64,000 bases of DNA from Granulicella mallensis MP5ACTX8. Its GTDB lineage: Bacteria > Acidobacteriota > Terriglobia > Terriglobales > Acidobacteriaceae. The notes below the pieces were generated by a model. That model was not told the origin of the DNA. It did not search any database and worked only from the letters and a program-made list of their open reading frames with translations. Below, piece after piece: positions 36,843 through 45,791 of the stretch (the first letter of the stretch is position 1; each line of letters opens with the position of its first letter). The translations under genes were made by a program, and so were the position numbers. The stretch is from positions 372,001-436,000 of the forward strand of contig NC_016631.1 of the NCBI RefSeq assembly GCF_000178955.2. Direction: 5' to 3'.

Positions 36843-37499
36843 ATGTCTCGACTTCTCTCTGCCGCTCTTTTCCTCTCCCTGACCGGTGTCGCTCCTTTCG
36901 CGCTTACGGCGCAGACCTCCGTTCCGCCCAACCAGGTTTCGAACTTCAAGGACACCTCGATGCTCAAGCCGCCTCCGGGCGTGCCCGTAGCCATCATCGA
37001 GTGGGAAGACCTGGAGTGCCCCGCCTGCGCACATGCGTTTCCTATCGTGCATGAAGCCCTGAATCACTACAAGATTCCCCTGATTCGTCACGATTTCCAG
37101 ATTCCCGGCCACATCTGGAGCCACGAGGCTTCGCTCTACGCGCGCTACATTCAGGACAAGATCTCGCCTGATCTTGCCACCGAGTATCGCCGCGAAGTCT
37201 TTGCCTCGCAGTACCAGATCGCGAGCAAGGACGACCTGCACAACTTCACGCAAAAGTTCATGACCACGCACGGCAAGCAGATGCCATTTGTCGTCGATCC
37301 GACCGGTGAGTTCGAGAAAGAGGTTCGTGCGGACTCGGCTCTTGGCGAAAAGCTGGGCCTCAACGAGACCCCGACCATCATCGTCGTGACGCAGAAGCAC
37401 TGGATTCAGGTGAAAGACGTCATGCAGCTCTACACGGCGATCGATCAGGCTCAGGCAGCAACCGCTGGATCTGCTGCCCCCGCTGCGCACAAGAAGTAG
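36843..37499 (+). CDS. DsbA-like secreted thioredoxin-fold protein
   Basis: A 218-residue exported protein. From ATG 36843 it has a signal peptide (RLLSAALFLSLTGVAPFALTAQ). The redox motif is CPAC at residues 59-62 after EWEDLE, and the cis-Pro loop is NETPTIIV. The helical insert between them (HIWSHEASLYARYIQDKIS and onward) is of the DsbA/DsbG-like Thioredoxin_4 class, so it could oxidise or isomerise periplasmic disulphides. The Ala/Pro tail is disordered. An in-frame ATG at 36789 would add 18 residues. A strong bidirectional terminator follows. Confidence 0.82.
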   Translation: MSRLLSAALFLSLTGVAPFALTAQTSVPPNQVSNFKDTSMLKPPPGVPVAIIEWEDLECPACAHAFPIVHEALNHYKIPLIRHDFQIPGHIWSHEASLYARYIQDKISPDLATEYRREVFASQYQIASKDDLHNFTQKFMTTHGKQMPFVVDPTGEFEKEVRADSALGEKLGLNETPTIIVVTQKHWIQVKDVMQLYTAIDQAQAATAGSAAPAAHKK

Positions 37500-37519
37500 T
37501 TTCAAACCAGCGAAGACTC

Positions 37520-37563
37520 GAAACCCCATCCTGCGACGGTTCACCGTCGCAGGATGGGGTTTC
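37520..37563. terminator. Bidirectional terminator
   Basis: A perfect stem of about 20 bp begins GAAACCCCATCC and is closed by GGATGGGGTTTC, with loop TTCA. It lies between convergent genes (DsbA-like + and radical SAM -), with T- or A-rich flanks on both sides. Confidence 0.9.
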
Positions 37564-37588
37564 ATTCGTTGTATTGTCTTGAGGCCGG

Positions 37589-38665
37589 TTATTGAATCTG
37601 TACGAGATCGCTTTCGCCGTGACCTGCTCCGCCGGGTGTGATGGTCGTGTGCTGCGGCGCGCGCCAGTGGTCGATGTAGCTCACCTGGTGCACGCAGGAG
37701 ATCGTGCAGTTCGGCGCGCAGGATTTCTCTGTAAGGAACTCACGCTTCACAATCTCGGTGGTGTACTCGGCGACTGGAATGCCGGGATAGCCGCGCTGCT
37801 GAGAGCAGTAGGAGACGATCCCCTGCTCGTCGACATAGAGATAGCGAGAACCCGCGCGGCAGCGCCAGTCGTTCGGCAGACCGTTAGCGATGGCTTCCTG
37901 AAAGTGGTTGAAGCGGGAGTAGCTGCGGCGGGTGAGGCGGCGAACTTCGTCCCACACGCCACGCTCGCGCTCGCCGAGCGGCTTCAACTGGCCGGAGCCG
38001 TCGTGGATGATGCCGATGGTCGAGCTGAAGCCCAGCGCCAGCGCGCGCTTGCTGATGGTCAGCGCGTCCTCGGGGTTGGAGATGCCTCCGCCGACGACCG
38101 AGTTGATGTTCACGTGGAAGTCGGCATGCTCGGCCAGCATGCGCAGCTTGGCGTCCAGCACCTTCAGCGACTTCTTGGAAACATCGTCGGGCATGACGTT
38201 GTCGATGGAGATCTGCATGTGATCGAGCCCGGCTTTATTCAGACGCTCGATGCGATCCGGCATCAGCAGGTAGCCGTTGGTGATCATGCCGGCGATGGCG
38301 CCGGTCTTGCGAATCTGGCGGATGACGTCGTCAAGCTCGGGGTGCAGCAGCGGCTCGCCGCCGGAGATGGTGATGACCGAGGTGCCGAGGCGTCCGAGAT
38401 GATCGACGCGGCGCTTCATCTCCTCGATATCGACCGGCTTGGAGACGTCGTCGAACTCGTTGCAATAGGTGCAGGCCAGGTTGCAGCGGCGCATGGGCAC
38501 AATGTGCGCCATGTAGGGGTGGCTCGTAGAGGCTACGGCGGACGCGATCGAGCCGAGCTCGCGCATCTTGCGCGCGGCGGCGATCAGGCGGCGTCGCGCA
38601 GGCATGCGGCGCGCCACGGGAGTGGGGCTGGGGGTTACCTTCGTTGCTGCTGTTTCCGTGGGCAT
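37589..38665 (-). CDS. Radical SAM protein with C-terminal cysteine cluster
   Basis: A 358-residue iron-sulfur enzyme. The SAM-cluster motif is CNLACTYC (C-x3-C-x2-C) near residue 60, followed by SGGEPLLHPELDDVI (the G-G-E SAM site) and MITNGYLL. The C-terminus holds further cysteines (WRCRAGSRYLYVDEQGIVSYC, then SCAPNCTISC), suggesting an auxiliary SPASM-like cluster. HpnH- or MoaA-like folds are related. The substrate cannot be told, and no peptide precursor is next to it. A basic N-terminal extension of about 45 residues precedes the barrel. Confidence 0.82.
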   Translation of the reverse strand: MPTETAATKVTPSPTPVARRMPARRRLIAAARKMRELGSIASAVASTSHPYMAHIVPMRRCNLACTYCNEFDDVSKPVDIEEMKRRVDHLGRLGTSVITISGGEPLLHPELDDVIRQIRKTGAIAGMITNGYLLMPDRIERLNKAGLDHMQISIDNVMPDDVSKKSLKVLDAKLRMLAEHADFHVNINSVVGGGISNPEDALTISKRALALGFSSTIGIIHDGSGQLKPLGERERGVWDEVRRLTRRSYSRFNHFQEAIANGLPNDWRCRAGSRYLYVDEQGIVSYCSQQRGYPGIPVAEYTTEIVKREFLTEKSCAPNCTISCVHQVSYIDHWRAPQHTTITPGGAGHGESDLVQIQ

Positions 38666-38800
38666 GTGCAGTCTTTATTCTATCGCGGCGGGGGTGAACC
38701 CGACTGAATGTGCGAGTTTCGATACCTGGCTATGTTTTGTGGTGCACAATTCTTCGTGTAGATACAGCGCGAAGCGCGTTTTGTTCGCCTCTCCACAGAA

Positions 38801-39037
38801 TCGTCATCCTGAGCGAAGCGTCCCGGTCCTTGGGGACGCGGAGTCGAAGGACCCCGAGGGTTGCAGCCTCGCCTACGCTTTCGTACCTTTTCTACCTCAA
38901 GCTCCCGAGCCTGGATCTTTGTGCTGGAAACGGTCCCGATATCATGGGCAAGATCAAGTCCCTCGGGGTCCTTCGGTCCTGAGCGTAGTCGAACGGACGC
39001 ACCTCGCAAAAGCGCGAGGCGCTTCGCTCAAGATGAC
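38801..39037. repeat. Intergenic inverted-repeat element, copy 2
   Basis: The left arm carries the TCCC...GGGA tip and the right arm the CTCGC...GCGAG tip. The right arm has an extra segment (GGTCCTGAGCGTAGTCGAAC) that looks like a partial internal duplication. It lies between divergent genes in the gap 38666-39124, in which I see nothing else. Confidence 0.85.
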
Positions 39038-39124
39038 AATTCTGGGAAGACGCGAACATTCACAAACCGCTCATGCTGTCGCTGATATTTTGATTGCCGT
39101 TACACTGACTCTGGAGACGACAAC

Positions 39125-39346
39125 ATGCCGCGCGAAATCAACTGGACAGACACACTCGAGATCGGGATTCAACTACAGGAGATGTTTCCGGACACAGACC
39201 CCTACTCGGTGCGCTTCACCGACCTGCACAAATGGGTGACCCAGCTGCCGGGATTTGTAGGGGACCCGACGAAGTCGACGGAAGGCATCCTCGAAGCCAT
39301 CCAGACCGCATGGCATGAGGAGTACGTGGACGCGAAAGATGCCTAA
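39125..39346 (+). CDS. iscX: IscX iron-sulfur assembly regulator
   Basis: A 73-residue acidic protein with the IscX fold: INWTDTLEIGIQLQEMFPD, then YSVRFTDLHKWVTQLPGF and STEGILEAIQTAWHEEY. IscX binds the cysteine desulfurase IscS and modulates Fe-S assembly. GGAG is eight bases before the ATG. It is separated from any isc genes here. Its stop overlaps the murJ stop on the other strand by 4 bp. Confidence 0.9.
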   Translation: MPREINWTDTLEIGIQLQEMFPDTDPYSVRFTDLHKWVTQLPGFVGDPTKSTEGILEAIQTAWHEEYVDAKDA

Positions 39347-40971
39347 CTCTTTCGGCGGCGAAGAATCTGGGCAGGCAGCGCCGATCCTGTGAGGTGCAAT
39401 GCGACGAATCCAAGAGCAGCCCATGCACAGCAGCCAGCGGTGAGCAGCGCGATGTCCCAGATATATCCGCTGCGTGCGGGTGCTATTTGCAGCAAAACAA
39501 AAACGCCCGCTCCCGAGATGCTGGCAGCTCCAAGTGAGCGGAGGATCTCCTTATAGTCAAGTCCGTCGAGAGACACTAAGTAACGCTTGTGCAGCAGCAC
39601 GGCGAGCGTTACCGTGTGCGCAAGAATGGCGAGGTTGGATGCCCATGCTAATCCAATGACCCCGAAGTGCGCGTACAAACTCCAGTACATGGGTAGGGAG
39701 ACAAGTGTAATGATTGTTCCCGCGACCATCGGGGGCAGCGTTTGCTCCGCAGCATAGAACGCGCGAATATAGATGGCCTGCGAACTCCACAGTGCGAGAG
39801 AAAGCGAGAAGACAGCCAGGAACATAGCTGTTTGCAAGCTATCGGCGTGGGTGTAGTGACCGCCGCGCAATACCAGATCGCACAGTGGGCGTGCCATTGC
39901 AAACATGGCCGAGGTCAGTAGCAACGCAATAGAAATAATGCGTGTTACGGAACGGTTGACCGCGTTACGGAAGTCCTCATACATGCCGCGGGAATAGAGA
40001 GATGCAAAGAAGGGCAGCGATGCTGCACCGGCAGCCTGCCCAATGATGGCCATGGGGGCCGTGAAGAGCTTTTTGGCGTTCATCATCCGCGAGATGTCGC
40101 CCGTCGCATGTTTGGCGAAGTATTGCAGAATTTGTGAATCCATGAAGACAACTGTGACGCCCAGCATCATGGGCAGCGACATCTTTACCCAGTCGCGGAG
40201 ACCTTCGTTGTGGAAGTCGAGGACGGGCCGCCACCGGCCACCGGAGCGCCGTACTGCATAGGCATTGACTAAGAATGGTCCTGCTACAGAGCCGGCGAGC
40301 GCTCCCCAGGCTAGCGAGGGAATCCCAAGCCAGTGTGCTCCCAGCAGGCCCCCAAGGATGATGCCCATCGTGTAGACCAGTGGTGAGATGGCTTGATAGC
40401 TGAACTGTTTTCTCACCAGAGCCACGGACGCCAGCACGCCACCAGCGAAGAAGAACAGTTGTCCGGGAAGGAGGATGCGCGTCATGTAGAGCGCGAGTGC
40501 ATCCTGTGCGGGGTCGCCGCTGGAATAGAGCCGGATGTACCACGGAGCAATGAAGAATTCAGCCAGCAGCAACGCGGACCCAAGCACAAGAGCCATTGTG
40601 TTCAGGATGACCGAGAGTGCAACTTCACCGTCCTCGTCTCGACCTTGTTCGCGATAGCGGCTGAGGATCGTTACGAAACTGATGGAGGCCGCGCCTCCGA
40701 CGAGCAGATAGTTCACCCAATCGGGAAGATTGAAGGCGATATTGTAGGCGTCGGTCTGGTGGCCAGCACCAAACGTATAGGCGATATATTTATCGCGCAC
40801 CAATCCGATAGCTCGCGATACCAGAGCGAAGAAACCGAGCAGCATTGCTGCGGAAGTGGTTGTATGTTTATGAGAAAAACGCAGAAAGTCGAATCGGCCA
40901 TTCTTTGGCCGCTTCGCATTTGTGTTTGTAATCGCTTGGCTTGTGCTTGATGGGGGGGCAGACATCTTCAT
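39343..40971 (-). CDS. murJ: MurJ/MviN lipid II flippase
   Basis: A 542-residue polytopic inner-membrane protein that flips lipid II for peptidoglycan synthesis. N-terminal signatures are [40 protein letters not shown] and [20 protein letters not shown]; the fold has about 14 helices. The Arg-rich cavity residues SRAIGLVRD are present. Its start overlaps the MerR-like gene stop by 4 bp (ATGA). The 40-residue hydrophilic N-terminus ([18 protein letters not shown]) is unusual in length. Confidence 0.93.
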   Translation of the reverse strand: MKMSAPPSSTSQAITNTNAKRPKNGRFDFLRFSHKHTTTSAAMLLGFFALVSRAIGLVRDKYIAYTFGAGHQTDAYNIAFNLPDWVNYLLVGGAASISFVTILSRYREQGRDEDGEVALSVILNTMALVLGSALLLAEFFIAPWYIRLYSSGDPAQDALALYMTRILLPGQLFFFAGGVLASVALVRKQFSYQAISPLVYTMGIILGGLLGAHWLGIPSLAWGALAGSVAGPFLVNAYAVRRSGGRWRPVLDFHNEGLRDWVKMSLPMMLGVTVVFMDSQILQYFAKHATGDISRMMNAKKLFTAPMAIIGQAAGAASLPFFASLYSRGMYEDFRNAVNRSVTRIISIALLLTSAMFAMARPLCDLVLRGGHYTHADSLQTAMFLAVFSLSLALWSSQAIYIRAFYAAEQTLPPMVAGTIITLVSLPMYWSLYAHFGVIGLAWASNLAILAHTVTLAVLLHKRYLVSLDGLDYKEILRSLGAASISGAGVFVLLQIAPARSGYIWDIALLTAGCCAWAALGFVALHLTGSALPAQILRRRKS

Positions 40972-41615
40972 TCGGAGAGATCGGTGGGCTCAGGAGATTC
41001 CTCGCCGAATAATCCACGTTGTTCGAGCCGCAACTTCGGGCGTTCGGAGATGACATGCAGCGGCCTCGGCTCAGGCTTCGGCTCCAATACCAGGCGCGGA
41101 CGCATCGCCTGTACCTTGCTCTCCTCGCGTTTTTCCGTGGGGGAAGAGGCAGGATCGGACACGGCCACAGGCGCACTCAGGATATCGAGCAGGGAGTGCA
41201 TCTCGTCCCGCAGGGAGACAAGCTGTGCCAGTGAGGGCATGGAGAGAGACGCGGACGCGGCGGCTTCCGCTACCGGTGGCTGAGGAACAGCTTGCAGCAT
41301 TGCAGCTTCGGCGGCCATGGCGGGAGTCTCTTTGGGTTTCGTCTCTGTTTTGAAGACCTGCCGGGCACCCGGAATCGTGTAGCCCTGGTCGTAGAGCAGG
41401 CTCTTGATACGCAGCGCCATCTCGACGTCGCGCTTGCGATAGAGCCGCTGTCCTGTACCGCCCTTATTGGGTTTCAGCTGGGGAAACTCGGTCTCCCAGA
41501 AGCGCAGAACGTACGCTGGGACCTCGCACAACCTCGCAACATCGCCGATGCGAAAGTAAAGCTTGTCCGGAATCTCCGGAGCAACGATCTTGCGGATTGG
41601 CTGGTGTGAACCCAT
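40968..41615 (-). CDS. MerR-family transcriptional regulator upstream of murJ
   Basis: About 215 residues. The N-terminal winged helix-turn-helix is clear: [20 protein letters not shown], then [33 protein letters not shown] and [13 protein letters not shown]. There is no metal-binding Cys pattern; the C-terminal half is a low-complexity Ala/Pro/Glu-rich linker plus coiled segment. I chose ATG 41615; an open frame reaches 41873, but its first part has no resemblance to MerR proteins. The stop overlaps the murJ start (ATGA), so the two are cotranscribed and coupled. Confidence 0.8.
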   Translation of the reverse strand: MGSHQPIRKIVAPEIPDKLYFRIGDVARLCEVPAYVLRFWETEFPQLKPNKGGTGQRLYRKRDVEMALRIKSLLYDQGYTIPGARQVFKTETKPKETPAMAAEAAMLQAVPQPPVAEAAASASLSMPSLAQLVSLRDEMHSLLDILSAPVAVSDPASSPTEKREESKVQAMRPRLVLEPKPEPRPLHVISERPKLRLEQRGLFGEESPEPTDLSE

Positions 41616-41897
41616 GCTGTCAACATCCGCAGAGTCGATGCGCCCGTGCGGCAGCGCAACAAGGAGCGGAGTCTGAAGTATAGGATGCAAATTCCCGTAA
41701 AACCAGTCTTTTCTGTGGTACTCCCTTTGATTCATCCACTTCCGTGGATGGATCAGGTTTGGAGCTGGAAGTGTGCTTGAGGAGTCAGGGGCTGTCCTCA
41801 AACTTGCAGGCTCAAGCTGTGGAGGAGTCGGGTTAGGGGAATGTCTGGCGAATCGGGTACAACAACGAATCACCTATTTTGCGTCTTCCCACAGAAT

Positions 41898-42117
41898 CGT
41901 CATCCTGAGCGGAGCGCCTCGCGTTTTTTGCGAGGTGCGGAGTCGAAGGACCCCGAGGGACTTGATCTTACCCATAGTGTCGGAACCTTTTCCAGCACGA
42001 AGGTCCCGGCCCGAGCACTCGGGTTAGAAAAGGGGCGAAGGGCATGGGCAGGATTGCAACCCTCGGGGTCCTTCGACTCCGCGTCCCAAAAGCCGGGACG
42101 CTCCGCTCAGGATGACG
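41898..42117. repeat. Intergenic inverted-repeat element, copy 3
   Basis: The left arm has the CTCGC...GCGAG tip and the right arm the TCCC...GGGA tip. Its core is the reverse complement of the copy 5 core, so the element is inserted in the opposite direction. The gap 41616-42233 between two - strand genes holds no other feature I can see. Confidence 0.85.
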
Positions 42118-42233
42118 CTTTGGTGGGGGGATAAACAAAAGCTATGTGTGCAGCGAGCTTGGTTTCGCTCAAGGCTGGGGCTCCGATTCATCAGACACTA
42201 CGTTAGAGCTCAGGCTTTTGCGAAGATCTGGAC

Positions 42234-43565
42234 CTAACGTTCGAAGGGCCATTCGTTGATCAGATGAAAGCCACGGTCGAGCAGGGGATAGTGCTGCGGA
42301 AGTGGAACCCTGGTCAGATGGAGAATATAGCCGTTCTTCACGTCTCCCGCCGAAGCGAGCACGAGATGGGACGGATCGGGTTGACTGACGTTGTAGTCTG
42401 CCGGGCCCTGGCCCACCCACGTCATCCAGAACGTATGCTTCGTCTCGTCATACTTTGTCCGGGCGCGCCAGAGGACCCGGTCTGTCGCGCGTAAATTGGC
42501 GTGGCCGGTGGGTTCGAAGAAGATGTCAGTGATAGGCAGGCCACCACCGGAGAGCAAAGGATGAGGCGTGCTTATGCCATTCACGGTGATTTCGGCGGAG
42601 TCGATATGCCACTGGCCGGTGATAGAGGGAGGGTGTAGCCGGTTCTCCCTCTGCTGGGCGTAGACCTCTCCGTCCTGATACGCCATCACCCCCGCGCCCA
42701 AAATCAGGAGCGCTGCGATGCAGATCGCCTCGATGCGCCGGCCAAGCGGGGTAACGGGTGCCATTCCCTCTCCGTGAGAGGATGTGCGGCGATGCAGCAG
42801 GAAGTTGAAGAGTGGGCCAAGATCCGGCGCGAGCACGACCAGCGTCAGCAGCATCAGATGGACGGCATAGAGCTTTACGGGCACATCGAAGCAGAAGTTG
42901 TAGAGCACCACATTGCCCATGGAGAGCGCTGCAAGAAGAGCACCCAGCAGGGCGGTGCGGCGGAAGGGAAGCAGCAGGCCTGCACAGACCTCCACGATGC
43001 CGCAGATGATCTCGTAGACCGGGCTGAGGCCGATGAGCGTCCAGAGCATGATCATCGGCGACGTGTTGCCGACAGGCTCGTTGAGTACGGCCAGCGAGGG
43101 CGGTGTCATCTGCAGGGGGAAAACCTTGGACAGGCCATAGGCCAGCATGTCGTAGCTGATCGCGAGCCGCAGCACGAAGCTGAACCAGCGGAACAGGGTT
43201 CGATACTCCGTGCGGTTGCGGTCGAGCACGGTCCATACCAGCGCTGCGACAACAGCCACGATGAGCATGAGGCCGAACGCGATCCAGTCGAGAGGTTTAT
43301 CGCCGGAGCCGCTCTGGTGAAGTAAGGCGCTGACGCCCTGCAAATGGAAGAGGTGCTGGCCAAGCCACTGCGCAGGCCGCCAGAAGGGCTTCGCCAGCCA
43401 CGCTTCGACCGTTTCTCCGGCAAATGGAATCAGCTTCCAGAGCGTCACGTTGCCGCAGCAGAACACGTACAGCAGGCAGTAGCAGAAGACGAGGCGAAAA
43501 GCGATACGGGTCAGGGGTGTCCAGTGGATAGGCTCGGCATCTGCGGTCGTGGCGGGATCGGACAA
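42234..43565 (-). CDS. DoxX-like polytopic membrane protein with C-terminal soluble domain
   Basis: A 443-residue protein. Membrane helices span residues about 20-330, including FRWFSFVLRLAISYDMLAYG, VYEIICGIVEVCAGLLLPF and KLYAVHLMLLTLVVLAPDLG, a DoxX-like core. The last 110 residues are a soluble beta-rich domain (PSITGQWHIDSAEITVNG and onward). I placed the start at TTG 43565 because GAGG lies six bases upstream and the product then begins SDPATTADAEP; the open frame continues to 43961 but overlaps the FAD oxidoreductase gene. Last gene of the tyrS-led run. Function unknown. Confidence 0.7.
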   Translation of the reverse strand: MSDPATTADAEPIHWTPLTRIAFRLVFCYCLLYVFCCGNVTLWKLIPFAGETVEAWLAKPFWRPAQWLGQHLFHLQGVSALLHQSGSGDKPLDWIAFGLMLIVAVVAALVWTVLDRNRTEYRTLFRWFSFVLRLAISYDMLAYGLSKVFPLQMTPPSLAVLNEPVGNTSPMIMLWTLIGLSPVYEIICGIVEVCAGLLLPFRRTALLGALLAALSMGNVVLYNFCFDVPVKLYAVHLMLLTLVVLAPDLGPLFNFLLHRRTSSHGEGMAPVTPLGRRIEAICIAALLILGAGVMAYQDGEVYAQQRENRLHPPSITGQWHIDSAEITVNGISTPHPLLSGGGLPITDIFFEPTGHANLRATDRVLWRARTKYDETKHTFWMTWVGQGPADYNVSQPDPSHLVLASAGDVKNGYILHLTRVPLPQHYPLLDRGFHLINEWPFER

Positions 43566-43621
43566 GGGGGGCCTCAGGATGCTTCTGATTCTGTCGTCTG
43601 TGGGCCGGAAGGTCAATGGGG

Positions 43622-45040
43622 TCAGACGTGATCCGCCAGGGCGGCAAGCGCGGCGAGGTGCCCGCACATGCCATGCACGCCGCCGCCCGGAGGCGTGGAC
43701 GAGCTGCAGAGGTAAAGCTTCGGATGGCTGGTGCGGTAGAGTTTCGCTGTAGGCCGCGTCAACATGCCGGAAAGCGTCATGGCTCCTCCTGAGACATCGC
43801 CGCCGGCCAGGTTCGGGTTCCAGGCCTCGAGCGCTTCGGAGTTGCTGGAGCGGCGTGCGAGGACGATATCGCGGAAGCCCGGAGCGAAGCGCTCCACCTG
43901 CCGTTCGATGGCTTCGGTACGGTCGAGGTTCGAGCCGCTGGGCACATGGCAGTAAGCCCATGCCGTATGTTGACCGGCAGGGGCGCGGGTGGGATCGAAG
44001 AGGCTGGGCTGTACCAGCAGCACGAAAGGCCTGTCGTAGCTCCGGCCATAGAAGGCGCCGTGTTCGGAGCGGGCGATCTCGCTCAGCGAACCGCCGAGGT
44101 GGACCGTTGCCGAGCGACGGCAGGCAGCTGCGCTCCAGGGGATGGGTTCGCGCAGCGCCCAGTCGACCTTGAAGATGCCCGGGCCACGACGAAAGTGGCG
44201 CAGCCGGGTACGGAAGCTGGAGGAGAGCGCTGTTCCCGCAATGCGGGCCAGTGCCGTGCTCGAGGTGTCGAAGAGTGTCGTGTCGGCTGCATCGAGTTCG
44301 TCAAGGTGCCTGATCTCGGTCTGGGTGACGATGCGGCCGCCGAGAGAGAGCAGGTAGCCCGCAAGTGCCTCGGTGAGCGCCTGTGCCCCGCCTGCCACGA
44401 TGGGCCAGCCCGTGGCGTGGGCCGCGGCTGCGAGCACGAGGCCTGTCGCGGAGCTGGCGACGCGCGTCAGAGGCAACACGGAGTGCGCGGCGCATCCGGC
44501 AAAGAGCGCGCGGGTCTGCTCCCCGCGGAAGACATTCCGGGCGAGCGCCTGCGCGGGCAGTGCGGCGGCAAGGCCGAAGTTGGCCATGGCGGCGGGGTGG
44601 CTGGGGAGGCCCAGCAGCGGCTGCATGATGTCGTCGATGATCTTCGGCCAGTCGCGCACGGTGGGTGCAAGCAGCGCCCGCCAGGTGCGGGCGTCGTGCG
44701 GATCGAGCTGGGCGGCGGTGGCGTCGAGGGAGTGCTCGAGCGTGAGCGCTGTGCCGTCGTCGAAGGGATGCGCTAGCGGGGCATCAGGTTCGATCCAGCG
44801 CAGGCCGTGCTGCCCCAGCGGCAGGCTGCGAAAAAACGGCGAGCAGATACCGAGCGGATAGACAGACGAACCGAGATCGTGATGAAAGCCAGGTAGCGTG
44901 ACCTCAGCGGTCGAGCAGGCCCCGCCGATCTGCTGGTTGCGCTCGTAGACCGTGACGGCTACTCCAGCTTGCGCCAGCGTGATCGCCGCGGCGAGGCCGT
45001 TGGGTCCGGAGCCGATGATGTTGGCCGTCCGCAGAGGCAT
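43622..45040 (-). CDS. FAD-dependent oxidoreductase (phytoene-desaturase-like/PYROXD2-like)
   Basis: A 472-residue flavoprotein. The N-terminal dinucleotide fold ANIIGSGPNGLAAAITLAQAG is followed by YERNQQIGGACSTAEVTLPG. A C-terminal FAD-binding block, SSSTPPGGGVHGMCGHLAAL, completes the amine-oxidase/CrtI pattern. No carotenoid genes are nearby, so the PYROXD2-like class is more likely than a true desaturase. The gene lies 26 bp after the DUF1275 gene and 56 bp before the DoxX-like gene. Substrate unknown. Confidence 0.85.
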   Translation of the reverse strand: MPLRTANIIGSGPNGLAAAITLAQAGVAVTVYERNQQIGGACSTAEVTLPGFHHDLGSSVYPLGICSPFFRSLPLGQHGLRWIEPDAPLAHPFDDGTALTLEHSLDATAAQLDPHDARTWRALLAPTVRDWPKIIDDIMQPLLGLPSHPAAMANFGLAAALPAQALARNVFRGEQTRALFAGCAAHSVLPLTRVASSATGLVLAAAAHATGWPIVAGGAQALTEALAGYLLSLGGRIVTQTEIRHLDELDAADTTLFDTSSTALARIAGTALSSSFRTRLRHFRRGPGIFKVDWALREPIPWSAAACRRSATVHLGGSLSEIARSEHGAFYGRSYDRPFVLLVQPSLFDPTRAPAGQHTAWAYCHVPSGSNLDRTEAIERQVERFAPGFRDIVLARRSSNSEALEAWNPNLAGGDVSGGAMTLSGMLTRPTAKLYRTSHPKLYLCSSSTPPGGGVHGMCGHLAALAALADHV

Positions 45041-45066
45041 GGTGTTCCTCCACGATCATACGTCTG

Positions 45067-45783
45067 TTAGCTGGGAGACAGAAGGTGCAGGTCGGTGGCG
45101 ATGGGGAGGATGGTAGGCACGGCCAACAGGGCGGCCACCGGGAGCATCAACAGGAATCCGACATGCGGGTAAGCAAAGGCTCCCAGTGTTCCGCCGGTAA
45201 AGAAGAGCGTGACCAGCATGGTGAGCAGAAGCAGGCGAGAGCGCTCCGCGTGCACAGGAACGCGTCCGGTCGTCCGGTTCCAGTAGAGAGCTTTGCCAAG
45301 CTCGATGCCGATGTCGGTCACCATGCCCGTAATGTGCGTGGTGCGGATCTCGGCGTGCGAGACCTTGGTGATGATGGCGTTCTGCAGGCCCATGCTGAAG
45401 CTGAGCACACACAGTGTGAGGAGGATGTGGTGACCCTTGAGCGGAAACGCGAGCGAGGCTAGCAGGAGCGCTTCGAGCAGCACTGGGACCGCGAAGAGGC
45501 TTTCGCGATTGCGCCGCCTCTCCCAGTTGACGAGGATGGCGCAGAAGGCTGCTCCGGCCAGGAAACAACCGAGCACGACCGCAGGCTGCAGGAGAATATC
45601 GAGGCCGCGCGTGGCGATGTCCGCAGCCATCGCGGCGACGATGCCCGACATGTGCGAGGTGAACTGGCGCAGGGCCAGGTAACCGCTCACATCGACCGTA
45701 CCGGCAGTAAAGGCGAGCAGGGCCGCAAGCTGCCAGTTGGCGGCGGTGGAGCGGTTACGGCCTGTGAGTCTGCGCAGGGGCAT
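45067..45783 (-). CDS. DUF1275 (YoaK-like) membrane protein
   Basis: A 238-residue inner-membrane protein with about six helices. The DUF1275 hallmarks are LLAFTAGTVDVSGYLALRQF, TSHMSGIVAAMAADIA, SFSMGLQNAIITKVSHAEI and TTHITGMVTDIGIELGKAL. The role of this family is not established. It starts 8 bp after the tyrS stop, so it is cotranscribed with tyrS. Confidence 0.9.
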   Translation of the reverse strand: MPLRRLTGRNRSTAANWQLAALLAFTAGTVDVSGYLALRQFTSHMSGIVAAMAADIATRGLDILLQPAVVLGCFLAGAAFCAILVNWERRRNRESLFAVPVLLEALLLASLAFPLKGHHILLTLCVLSFSMGLQNAIITKVSHAEIRTTHITGMVTDIGIELGKALYWNRTTGRVPVHAERSRLLLLTMLVTLFFTGGTLGAFAYPHVGFLLMLPVAALLAVPTILPIATDLHLLSPS

Positions 45784-45791
45784 GGTGTTTG

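Noticed and set aside
43566-43961. N-terminal extension of the DoxX-like protein
   Set aside because: The extension overlaps the FAD oxidoreductase gene in another frame and is Arg/Pro-rich; a start with GAGG lies at 43565.
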